DNA of 64,000 bases. Origin: Humulus lupulus (Eukaryota > Streptophyta > Magnoliopsida > Rosales > Cannabaceae). A program made the position numbers and the translations under genes. Every line of letters starts with the position of its first letter. Within the stretch, counting starts at the first letter, position 1. The notes below the pieces were generated by a model. The model was given only the letters and a program-made list of their open reading frames with translations, searched no databases and was not told the DNA's origin. Positions 34,901 through 43,273 of the stretch are shown here, piece by piece. Location of the stretch: the NCBI RefSeq assembly GCF_963169125.1, contig NC_084802.1:17174896-17238895 (forward strand), written 5' to 3'.

Positions 34901-35448
34901 TTTACGGCACGCTTGAAGAAGTAGTGATACTTTCTTTCACTGGTGCATATTCAGTGGCATTATTTCGGTGCAAATGGTTTAATACAAATCCAAGAATGAA
35001 GAAAACAGTCATTGAAAATAATGTCACCAGTATAAACGTCAATGGCGAATGGTACAAAGATGAGCTGTACATACTTGCTACTCAAGCTAAGCAAGTTTTC
35101 TATCTCGATGATTTACTTAGAGGTTGTGATTGGAAAGTTGTAGAAGATGTGAATCATCGACAGATTTGGGAAATTAAGGACAATTCTGATGAGGTTAATG
35201 ATGTTATTGATGTTGTACATGAAACAAGTTCATCAAATTTTGTGTTGACTGTGGACCTCGGAGAGTTGATTATGCAATCTGATCAACCTGTTGCATATGT
35301 TGGAGCTGATGAAGATGGTGACGACGAAGCTGATATGTCAGAACATGAGGACGTTGCAGATGCAGAAGATGAATTGGTTGTTGAACTTTGTGAAGATGAA
35401 AATTTGTCTCCGATTACTGATGGAAATGATAGTGATTACTCTGTTTAG
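31943..35448 (+). CDS. tnp2-type CACTA transposase, apparently intact
   Basis: Predicted three-exon gene, join 31943-34446, 34534-34624 and 34705-35448, giving 1112 residues with phase kept at both junctions (donors gtaagt and gtagct; acceptors aacag and tttag). It is the nuclear enzyme that cuts CACTA ends. Domains: transposase-associated N-terminus with CPCVRC (about 40-46); a CPVCGSSRW zinc motif near 220; tnp2 core at about 250-490 (FNPFGNMNLAYS, YNLPPWLCMKDNY, GYKACPTCNEDT); DUF4218 at about 630-770 (LKSHDCHVIMQ, FFDIMIHLVLHF, MYPFERYMKKLKNY); then in exon 3 the DUF4216 region (ATQAKQVFYLDD) and an acidic C-terminus. The first exon alone would stop at PYLE; splicing gives PYLDEHLQE, as in relatives. 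No internal stop. Confidence 0.9.
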
Positions 35449-35640
35449 TTTTTTTTCTATTTGTGTAACAGAACTATGTATTTAAATATAATGATGTGTT
35501 TTTTTGTAATTATAATATAAGATATTTGAGCTTTGTGAATATGAAAATGTATCTCCGATTACTGATGGAAATGATAGTGATTACTCTGTTTAATTTTTTC
35601 TATTTGTGTAAGAGAACTATATATTTAAATATAATGAAGT
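35385..35640 (+). repeat. Tandem duplication of the transposase 3' end
   Basis: The last coding bases and start of the 3' untranslated region (tgaactttgtgaagatgaaaa to ataatgatgtgttttt) recur at about 35525-35645 with several substitutions. The repeat includes the gattactgatggaaatgatag stretch and the stop codon. The second copy lies after the stop and is not translated. Confidence 0.85.
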
Positions 35641-35730
35641 TTTTTTTTTAATTATTATTATTATGAATTCAATGTGATATACTTCTATTTAATGCTAATT
35701 ACTAACTAATAAATTTTAAACTGAAGTATA

Positions 35731-37687
35731 ATGTCAGCTGATATAGCCACTTATCATGGCGGAGATGGTGGGGGTCAAGACCCGCTAGATCCTTCTAGGG
35801 TACCAACATCTTGCGAGTCAGGTTAAATATTGCATATCAAAATTATTTTTAGAAATTATATTGTTAGATAAATATAACATCAATACTAATACTGATTATT
35901 GTTAATAAATTTTAAAGCCCCGCCGACGAGAAGAAAAGGTCGTGGCCCTGCTAGTAATAATGTTCTTGAAGAACAAAGGAAAAAAGCTGGGAAACCATTA
36001 GATTTAGAGCTTGATCCTGTGACCAACAAAGTGGTTGGGCAGGAGGATCAAGCTTTTATTCGCATGTTGGGAACTCTAGTTTCCATTTTGTGTCCGGGGC
36101 ATTATTTGGATTTTGCTGATGTACCTCAACAGTTTAAGGATCAAGTGCTTGATTGTATGAGGGTAAAAAAATTACAAATCTTGTACTTTTCATTATTTAA
36201 TGGCATTATTTACAAGTTATCTAATATTTTTTTCTTAAGGCAGTATTACTATAATATAGACGGTCATCCACAACGTGAGTCAATTCTGGCAACTCTCAAC
36301 AAGGAGATGGGGGAAAGATATCGCGAGAGAAAGACCTATAGACATAGACACTTCAAAAATCATTATGCTGGACCAGAAGATTTGGAGAATGTCCTCTCTA
36401 AGCCACCTAACCATTGCACTAAGGAGGCTTGGCAGCTTATTTGTGAAATGTTTTTGAGCGAAAGATTTTTGGCTCGTTCAGCTAAAAATCAAGCAAACAG
36501 AAGACAAATGAAGTATGTAGCAACACAAGGTCCAAAGTCGTTGGCAGCTAAGCGTCACCAATATGTAAGTGAAGATGTTAATTTAATTTTATAAAATAAC
36601 ACATTCTGAAACATTTTGTTTACATTTGTATAGGAGAACCCGGATGCGCATGTTGTTGATACTTGGAGGGATGCTCATATGAGAAAATCGACAAAATATT
36701 TTGTCAATGAGGCAGCTCAACAAGATTATGTAAGTGAATAGTATTGTTTTCTTGTTTCTAATGTTTATAATGTTTCTAATTTTTGTTTATAATGTTATCT
36801 TTATACAGGAAAAAATGGCGGCTGAGGTTGAGAGGTCACAGAATGAGAGGCAAAGCCAACAGCAGAGTGAGGCATCTCTAAATGTATCTAGTGTTGATTC
36901 GTCCCCGGTCGATCAATACGAGATACTAAGTAAAGTACTCGGGGAGAGATCTGACTACCAAAGAGGAGTGGGTTATAGGGCGAAAGGGAAGGCAAAAAAG
37001 ACATCCTCTAGCTCTACAGATCAAAGTCAGTCCCAAGCAAATACTGCTGCTTCGCCTAATGAAGATATGAGAGTTATGACTTTGCTGGTGAAGGCAATTC
37101 GTGAGACGTTTGAGACTTCGACAACTGTGCATCCCAGTAAACTGTATAACCCAATGTTTGACAGTTTTCTGCAGAGGCATTTGCCACCACAATCCGAAGG
37201 TGGTTCGTCTTCTCAGTCTCCTTCACAGCAGTATCAGCCTCCTTCACAGCAGTATTAGCCTCCTTCACATCAGCAGTATCAGCCTCCTTCACATCAGCAG
37301 TATCAGCCTCCTTCACAGTATCCGCCGCAGCAGCTGTTCTAGCCTCACCCAATGTATCCGCCACATATGTCGTCGCAACAACCTCCTCAGTATCAAAACC
37401 AATACATTTTTGGACCCCTTTCCCAGTCTCCTCCACAATATTTTAGTTTTACCGATTTTCCAGGAGGATCGATGCAGCCTCCGCCACAGCCACAGCCACA
37501 GCCTCGAGATCTGTTTGGGGACCTCACGCTCGGACGATCATCACAACCACCTTATATTCCTTCACTGCCACCGCCGCGGCCGCCACAGCCACCGCCACCA
37601 CCACCACCACAGCCGTCGTCCTCACAGCCAGACCAAAATGTTGAAGATGAGGACAATTTCAATATTAATCTTAATGACTTTCTTTAG
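35731..37687 (+). pseudogene. TNP1-like (plant transposase family) gene with two in-frame TAG codons
   Basis: Second gene of CACTA-1. Predicted exons 35731-35821, 35918-36162, 36244-36564, 36634-36729 and 36809 onward; all junctions keep frame. The protein would bind subterminal repeats and assist excision. It shows a basic N-terminus (TRRKGRG), the plant transposase (Ptta/En/Spm) region (CTKEAWQLICEMFLSERF, ENPDAHVVDTWRDAH), a Lys/Ser-rich linker, then a Gln-Pro-Tyr repeat tail. TAG at 37256-37258 stops it after 400 residues. The same frame runs on through a second TAG (37340-37342) to a final stop at 37685-37687 (DNFNINLNDFL). The first stop replaces a Gln of the repeated QYQPPS phrase, so only the low-complexity tail is lost and a truncated protein may still work. 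Confidence 0.8.
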
Positions 37688-37929
37688 TTACTAGTTTATA
37701 TATTTGGACTGAATTAATACTTTATTTATTTTTAATGACTATAGTGATATTTACTAGGTTGATAAATATTAAAGCTATTTATATTAATTTTAATCTTAGT
37801 AATGTTTAAATTAATTAAATTTTTATTTTTGTTAAATTATATTATAAATTATTTTTAAAAATAATTAAATTTAATAAATATTAATTTATTAATTTATTTA
37901 AAATTTAATTTTAAAAAAATTATAAATGC

Positions 37930-38135
37930 AATATTAGCGGCGGACCCCGCGGCTAATACTATTGCCTCTGACATAGTTATTAGCGGTGGGTTCCGCCGCT
38001 AAAAATGGATTATTAGCAGCGGGTGTGTCAGTCCGCCGCTAATAATGACTATTAGCGGCACATTTTTAGGCGCGGGGTATTAGCGGCGGATGTGGCCATT
38101 ATTAGCGGCGGAGTCCCCCGCCGCTAATAACAGAA
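37930..38135. repeat. Subterminal repeats of CACTA-1 (right end)
   Basis: About eight copies of ttagcggcgg and ccgccgctaat, matching the left end motif. The last copy lies next to the terminal TTCTTGTAGTG. Confidence 0.9.
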
Positions 38136-38421
38136 TTTCTTGTAGTGGACTACTAAAATTTAACTGTTTGGTGACTACATAACTGTGAGGATATTATTGT
38201 TCTATGTATTAGGATAAATGATCATACTTTTATCCCTAATATTTTCATATATAATTATAGGTGTTATTCTATTGTTTTGATTTAAAATTATAGTAATATT
38301 TAATTTAAATTAAATGATCATTTATAAAGACTATTTTCCACCGATGGTCAAAGTTTGACATTTGACCCCCCAAATTATGGATATTATAATTCTGCCATAG
38401 CTTAGGGCTTAGGTTGTGACA

Positions 38422-38703
38422 ACGGTGATAACAAAATATTATATATTATATGTTTAATATAACATTAAGTTTAAGTTTAAGTTCAATTAAATTTTATTTA
38501 AGTTATAAAATATATAATTTTATTCTTTTTTATATAATTATCATTGTAAAATATCTAAAAAATATCTTATTTTAATTTATTTAATTATTTTTATTTAAAT
38601 TTAAAGCAAATTTACAATCTAACGTTAAATATAAAAATTTTCTGTTAAAATTAACGGAAAAAAATAAAAAATCGTTAAAATAAAAAATTTCCATTTCCTA
38701 CCC
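38422..38703. repeat. Repeat unit A, copy 2 (right part)
   Basis: Aligns with 917-1147 and 6067-6135 (acaaaatattatatatt, taagtttaagttcaatt, ggaaaaaaataaaaa). It is the continuation of the DNA left of the gypsy element. The match to copy 1 stops at about 38690, just before the inverted-arm structure. Confidence 0.75.
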
Positions 38704-38706
38704 AAG

Positions 38707-39983
38707 GAGACGGGGGTTAGGGATTAGGTTTCTTATTTGAATTTTTGTTCGTGTCTTCAAGAACGATGGGCTTGGGCTTCGGGAACGACAATGGGGAGAG
38801 GATAGATCTAGTGAGGTGCTGCCATGCGAGGTTGGGGATGAAGACTAAAGTTGCGAGGTGAAATGTGAAGTATGTGATAGAGTTCAGTCAATTCGGCCTT
38901 AAGCTTTTCAAGTTGATCTGTGTCAAGTTCAAGAAAGAGAGATTGAGGAAGAAATTTGTAGTGCTAGCTTCTAGGTTATGTTCTTAAATTAATTTGGGTT
39001 TGTGTTCTTAATTTTTTTTTTATGAATTTGTGTTCTTAAATCTGGGTTTGTGTTCTTAAAATATTTTGTAATGAATTTGTGTTTATAAACTAAGATTCTG
39101 ATTTTGATATGTGGTTAAATTCAGGTGGAATGATTTTTGTTTGAATAATTATGGATTTTGATTTTTTTTTGTTGTTGAATCATTTTGAACATCTATCAAA
39201 TTGTGAAGAAAATGATACAAGAACACTTTTTTTAATCTAATTATTAAATTGAAACTTTTTAGAACTTTTACTAGAATAGATTAGAGTATATTTTACTCTT
39301 TTTTTTTTGTTTAAAATTAATAAAATTTAGTATTTTTGGGTTAAATTAATTAAGTTTAGGATAAAAAATTTATTTTTCAATGTTTAAAATTAATTTAATA
39401 TATTTAAAAGTAAAAATTTTGACAAAACTCGAGGATATTTTGGTCATATTGAAAAATTGTTTAACCAAAATCTGGTTCAAGGTACTATTTTGATCGGTTT
39501 TGTAATACGCATGGTCTGAATTGTTATTTAACAAATCACAAAGGTCAATCGAGTTTCTATCAAAACATTAGAGGCCAAAATGATATTTTTCCTTTATAAT
39601 ATTTAAATTTATATTAATATAAGTATCAAATATTAAATAAGTATAATATTAAATATCTAATCTTGTATTAAATATTATTATAATAATAATAATTTATAAA
39701 AATTGAACTCATGTTAATATAATTAGTAAAAAATTAAAATTATATATTATTATCGTAATAATATTTAAATTTATATTAATATAATTATTAAGTATCAACT
39801 TTTAATTAGTTGTAAACGTATATTTTGAATTTACATTAATATAATTAATAAATATATCTTTTTAATTAGTTTTAACTGTCTCTTCTATGTCTTACTAATT
39901 ATTTTAAGACACCACATTTATGTATAGTTGAGAAAATAGAAAGTTGTAAATAATTTAAATATATATTAAATAAATAAATGAGG
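38707..39983 (+). repeat. Left inverted arm
   Basis: Starts gagacgggggttaggg and ends ataaataaatgaggtg. It contains caagaacgatgggcttggg, a segment with tggtcatattgaaaaattg, and a long AT-rich inner part. The inner end includes a smaller palindrome (ttaagacaccacattta against aatgaggtg). No coding capacity was seen. Confidence 0.88.
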
Positions 39984-40400
39984 TGATAATTTGTGGGACA
40001 CGTGCGACATGGAGGAGAAGTGAAATTTGGGGAAATATATAGACAGCTAAATTAACTATTCCATCTAATCAAACACGCATGGCCACGTACACAATCACAA
40101 AATAAAACAAAGAAAAAGAAAGAGATCAAAGATAAACCAAAAGGAATATTGAATTTAATTTCACTTTGGAGAGAATATCTTTTATTTTACTGGATGAATC
40201 AACAATTAACAAACAACTTTCTTGTAACCCCATATGAAACACTAATGAAGACGTATAATTAAATCTTGAGTACGTACGTATTAATAAGATCATGGAAAAA
40301 AATCTTCCGGACTAGGGCATTGATCATATATACATAGAAATTTAGTCACAATTCATACCTCGGGTATGTTCGGCGCCGCCATCGTTGATTACACTTCAAA

Positions 40401-42794
40401 TTACCGATTTCGTGGTCCATATTTATCGTGGGAAGAAGAAGAAGTAGTAGTTGTTCTCGGCAAGTCGACGAAGTTAGCAGTTTCTTGACCTTGTCGGAGT
40501 GTAGTTGTTCCCGACGGAGGGTTCGATTCCAAGTTTACGATGTTAGGAGCACCCGGCTGCATGTTCAGTCCCGTCAACTCGGTCCTGCGAAAGTTATCGA
40601 AGTTCGTATCAAGCGGCGCCCAACCATGAGGCTGAAAAGCATTTTCATGATTTTGTTGGAGTGTTGCTCCCGGCGGCATGTTCACTCCCGTCAACCCGGT
40701 TCCCCGAAAGTTGTCAAAGTTCATAGCAGCCGGCGCCCAACCATGAGGCTGAAAAGCATTTTCATGAATTTGCGGAAGTGTTACTCCCGGCGGCATGTTC
40801 AGTCCCGTCAACCCGGTTCCCCGAAAGTTGTCGAAGTTCGTAGCAGCCGGCGGCCAACCATGAGGCTGAAAAGCATTTTCATGATTTTGCTGAAGTGTTG
40901 CTCCCGGCGGCATGTTCAGTCCCGTCAACCCGGTTCCCCGAAAGTTGTCGAAGTTCGTAGTATGTGGCGCCCAACCATATGGCTGAAACGAAGTGTTTTG
41001 ATTTTGTAGGAGTGTTGCTCCCAGCGGCATGTTCGGTCCCGTCAACTCGGTTCTCTGAAAGTTGTCGAAGTTGATCGGAGCAGTCGGCGCCCAACCAAGA
41101 GGCTGAAAAGAAGTTTCTTGATTTTGTCGGAGTGTTGCTCCCATTGGCATGTTCATTCCCGTCAACTGGGTTCCCTTAAAGTTGTCGAAGTTTGTAGCAG
41201 GCAGCGCCGAAGCATGAGGCTGAGAAGGATTTTCTTGATTTTGTTGGAGTGCTGCTCTCGGTGGAATGTTTAAACTACTTGGAGAAGAAGAAGAAGAAGT
41301 AGAACAACTAGGATTTGGAGGGACGGCGGTGGTGTTTTTTTTCGGCATACCGGTGAGCTTTTGCACTAAATCTAGAAAGTCCTTTTCATCAGTTAAATGG
41401 ATGACCTTATCTTCATTTATGAAAGTTATTTTGGGATGTTGACGCTGCACAGGATTCGATTGAGGATCAGGAGTAGTAGTAATAGGTTCTTTTCCTGGTC
41501 TACTTGCCGGAATGTTACCTTTAGATTTCTTGCCGGTGGTTAACGGACTGGGCGGCAGAGGCTCTAGCCGTGGCGGTGGCTGTGGCTGAGACTTCGACTT
41601 CGAGTCAGAAGGAGTAGAAGTAATAGTTTCTTTTACTGATCTTTTTCTTCCCAGAATGTTCTCATTAGAATTCTTGCCGATGGTACTTAACTGACGGGGC
41701 TGCTGAGTCTTTTCCTGGGACTGAGGAGGAGTAGTGATATGTCTTCTTCTTGTCGGAATGTTACCACTAGATTTCTTGCCGAAGGTTAACGGACGGGACG
41801 ACTGTGGCTGAGTAGGAGTTTGTTTATCTTGCTGGAGTGTTGTTCCCGACAAAATGTTATGATTTCCCAAGTCGTCGATGTTCTGAACAGGCTGCCGAGG
41901 CTGAGGCTGAGAAGGAGCTTCTTGATCTTGTTGGAGTAGTGGTGTTTCCGGCAATTCGACCACGTTCTGACCAGTCGCGCAAGGCTGAAGCTGAGGAGGA
42001 GTTTCTTGCTGATCTTGTTCGTGTAATATTTCCCACAAAGTGTTTGATTCCATTCCCGGACTGTCGGCGAAGTTTTGATCAAGCTGCGGTGATGAAATCA
42101 GAGCATTAGGAGTTTCTTCATCTTGTGGGTGCCAACTCTCGAGAAATTCCAAGAAGTCGAAGTTCTCAACAGGCGTCCGAGGCTGAGAAGAAGATGGTTG
42201 ATCTTGTTGGAGTGTAGTTTCCCACAGAGTGTTAGGTTCCACTCTCGGAATGTCAGACAAGTTCGAATCAAGCGGCCCCAAAGGTCGTGTCCGAGTTTCT
42301 TGTTGGAGTGGTTTTCTCGACGAAACAATGTTAAAACTTTCCGAGTCGACGAAGTTCTGAACAGGCGTCCGAGTGTGAGAAAGAGTTTCTAAATGTTGTT
42401 CGGGTGTTGTAATTCTCGTCAAGTCGACGAAGTTAGGAGTTTCTTGATTTTGTTGGAAGCTTGTACCCGTCGGCATGTTCAGTCCCGTAGTCAGCTCGGT
42501 TCCCCGAAAGTTGTAAGCCCAACCACGGGGCTGAAAAGGAATTTCTTGATTTTGTTGGAGTGTTGGTGTTACCCCAGGCACCGAATTATTAAGCCGAAAA
42601 GATGTTTCTTGACATTGTCGGAGTGTTGCTCTCACAGGCGGCGCCCAGTCGACTGAATTCTGAATAGGCTGCGCCGAAGGTTGCTGAGGCTGTGAAGAAG
42701 TTCCTTCATCTTGAAGAGGTCTTGTGTCCGGCTGAATCCTCCGTCTACGGTGTGGAGGATGTGGACTATGTCCTTCATCTTGAAGTTCCTTCAT
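40401..42794 (-). CDS. VQ-motif protein with a large Pro/Gln-rich repeat array
   Basis: An intact intronless frame of 797 residues, ATG at 42794, TAA at 40401. Residues 473-482 read FLDLVQKLTG, an exact match to the plant VQ motif FxxxVQxLTG, preceded by KVIHLTDEKD. VQ proteins are nuclear co-regulators that bind WRKY transcription factors and are usually 100-300 residues and intronless, so this one is very long. The rest is low-complexity Pro/Gln/Ser/Thr-rich, with basic patches (RRRR near 16-19, RRRHI near 349). At residues 534-750 a 39-residue unit (NFDNFRGT.LTG.NMP.GATL) is repeated five to six times, and a diverged copy lies near 78-116. It is flanked by inverted 1.3-kb arms and more GC-rich than its surroundings. 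Whether it is expressed cannot be seen; a captured gene fragment is possible. Confidence 0.8.
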   Translation of the reverse strand: MKELQDEGHSPHPPHRRRRIQPDTRPLQDEGTSSQPQQPSAQPIQNSVDWAPPVRATLRQCQETSFRLNNSVPGVTPTLQQNQEIPFQPRGWAYNFRGTELTTGLNMPTGTSFQQNQETPNFVDLTRITTPEQHLETLSHTRTPVQNFVDSESFNIVSSRKPLQQETRTRPLGPLDSNLSDIPRVEPNTLWETTLQQDQPSSSQPRTPVENFDFLEFLESWHPQDEETPNALISSPQLDQNFADSPGMESNTLWEILHEQDQQETPPQLQPCATGQNVVELPETPLLQQDQEAPSQPQPRQPVQNIDDLGNHNILSGTTLQQDKQTPTQPQSSRPLTFGKKSSGNIPTRRRHITTPPQSQEKTQQPRQLSTIGKNSNENILGRKRSVKETITSTPSDSKSKSQPQPPPRLEPLPPSPLTTGKKSKGNIPASRPGKEPITTTPDPQSNPVQRQHPKITFINEDKVIHLTDEKDFLDLVQKLTGMPKKNTTAVPPNPSCSTSSSSSPSSLNIPPRAALQQNQENPSQPHASALPATNFDNFKGTQLTGMNMPMGATLRQNQETSFQPLGWAPTAPINFDNFQRTELTGPNMPLGATLLQNQNTSFQPYGWAPHTTNFDNFRGTGLTGLNMPPGATLQQNHENAFQPHGWPPAATNFDNFRGTGLTGLNMPPGVTLPQIHENAFQPHGWAPAAMNFDNFRGTGLTGVNMPPGATLQQNHENAFQPHGWAPLDTNFDNFRRTELTGLNMQPGAPNIVNLESNPPSGTTTLRQGQETANFVDLPRTTTTSSSSHDKYGPRNR
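40545..41195 (-). repeat. About 117-bp coding tandem repeat in the VQ gene
   Basis: Five to six near-copies, recognisable on the plus strand by the recurring ccaaccatgaggctgaaaag, tgttgctcccggcggcatgtt and ccccgaaagttgtc. All copies keep the reading frame. The central three are the most alike, suggesting the array grew by unequal exchange. Confidence 0.9.
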
Positions 42795-42903
42795 GTCACG
42801 GTGGACGGTGGTGCTCGAGAAGAAGGAGTTGGGTCGATCAGTGCTGCATGTATGTATATGGGTCGATTGTGTCGATGGTACGTAATAGTAATGGTATAGT
42901 TTT

Positions 42904-42913
42904 TATTTATATA
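42904..42913 (-). promoter_or_regulatory. Candidate TATA box of the VQ gene
   Basis: The minus strand reads TATATAAATA about 110 bases before the ATG. A start of transcription near 42875 would leave a leader of about 80 bases without an upstream ATG in a strong context. Confidence 0.45.
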
Positions 42914-43273
42914 CGTAACCACACGTAGTAACGAATGGTGGCCTCAATATTTTCTAATTTATAAATAATTAATATTGTTCTTAAAAAAAAGAAAATAAAA
43001 ATAGCTCTGAATTAATTTTCGGGCTGTGAAAATTGTTTAACTTATAATAATATTATAATTCCTGGGACATGAATAAAAAATCACCAAAATGGTGTAGATT
43101 ATATAAAATAAACAAACAAAGAAAAAAAAAATTAAAATATATACAATTAAACATTATAATCCATTCCAAAAGAAGAAGAAAAAACAACTAGATTATTTCT
43201 ATCTGTATAGATATCCATATCGGAAATCCTTCATTTTAATAATTGTTTTGTCAACATGTTAATCGATTAGTTT
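42914..43273. other. Upstream region of the VQ gene
   Basis: AT-rich, 360 bp, lying between the VQ gene and the right inverted arm; no other gene. Any promoter elements of the VQ gene beyond the TATA box must lie here or within the arm. Confidence 0.45.

Larger units (their letters stand above)
28276..38147 (+). mobile_element. CACTA (En/Spm) transposon, CACTA-1
   Basis: A 9.87-kb element starting CACTACAAGAA and ending TTCTTGTAGTG, with a perfect 3-bp target duplication gac (28273-28275, 38148-38150) in the gypsy 3' LTR. GC-rich subterminal repeats flank both ends. The genes point right: an intact tnp2-type transposase and a TNP1-like gene closed by two TAG codons. It is potentially mobile, at least as a TNP2 source. 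It differs from CACTA-2 in both termini and subterminal motif, so the two are separate families. Confidence 0.95.
10365..38421 (+). mobile_element. Ty3/gypsy (chromodomain type) element with nested insertions
   Basis: A plus-strand gypsy element with LTRs of about 2.0 kb starting tgaagactcag and ending ttgtgaca. It has an initiator-Met primer site and domain order gag, protease, RT, RNase H, integrase, chromodomain-like C-terminus. Long LTRs and this C-terminus suggest the Del/Tekay chromovirus group, an inference. It sits in unit A copy 2. The target duplication is eroded (agttg at the left against ggtg(a) at the right). It is interrupted by CACTA-2, a hAT-type MITE and CACTA-1, and all its genes are broken. 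Its own length without insertions is about 8.9 kb. Confidence 0.9.
26522..38421 (+). repeat. 3' LTR of the gypsy element, split by CACTA-1
   Basis: LTR segments 26522-28275 and 38148-38421 together match the 5' LTR end to end. Right of CACTA-1 the piece taaaatttaactgtttggtgac is repeated relative to the left side and to the 5' LTR, so this LTR had or gained a short tandem duplication at the insertion point. The LTR ends ggttgtgaca and unit A resumes. Confidence 0.9.

Noticed and set aside
37101..37694. 197-codon His/Ser/Leu-rich frame
   Set aside because: Out-of-frame reading of the Gln-Pro repeat tail of the TNP1-like gene.
40428..41009. 193-codon Arg-rich plus-strand frame and similar ones to 42928
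   Set aside because: Antisense of the VQ gene; apparent repeats mirror the sense repeats.
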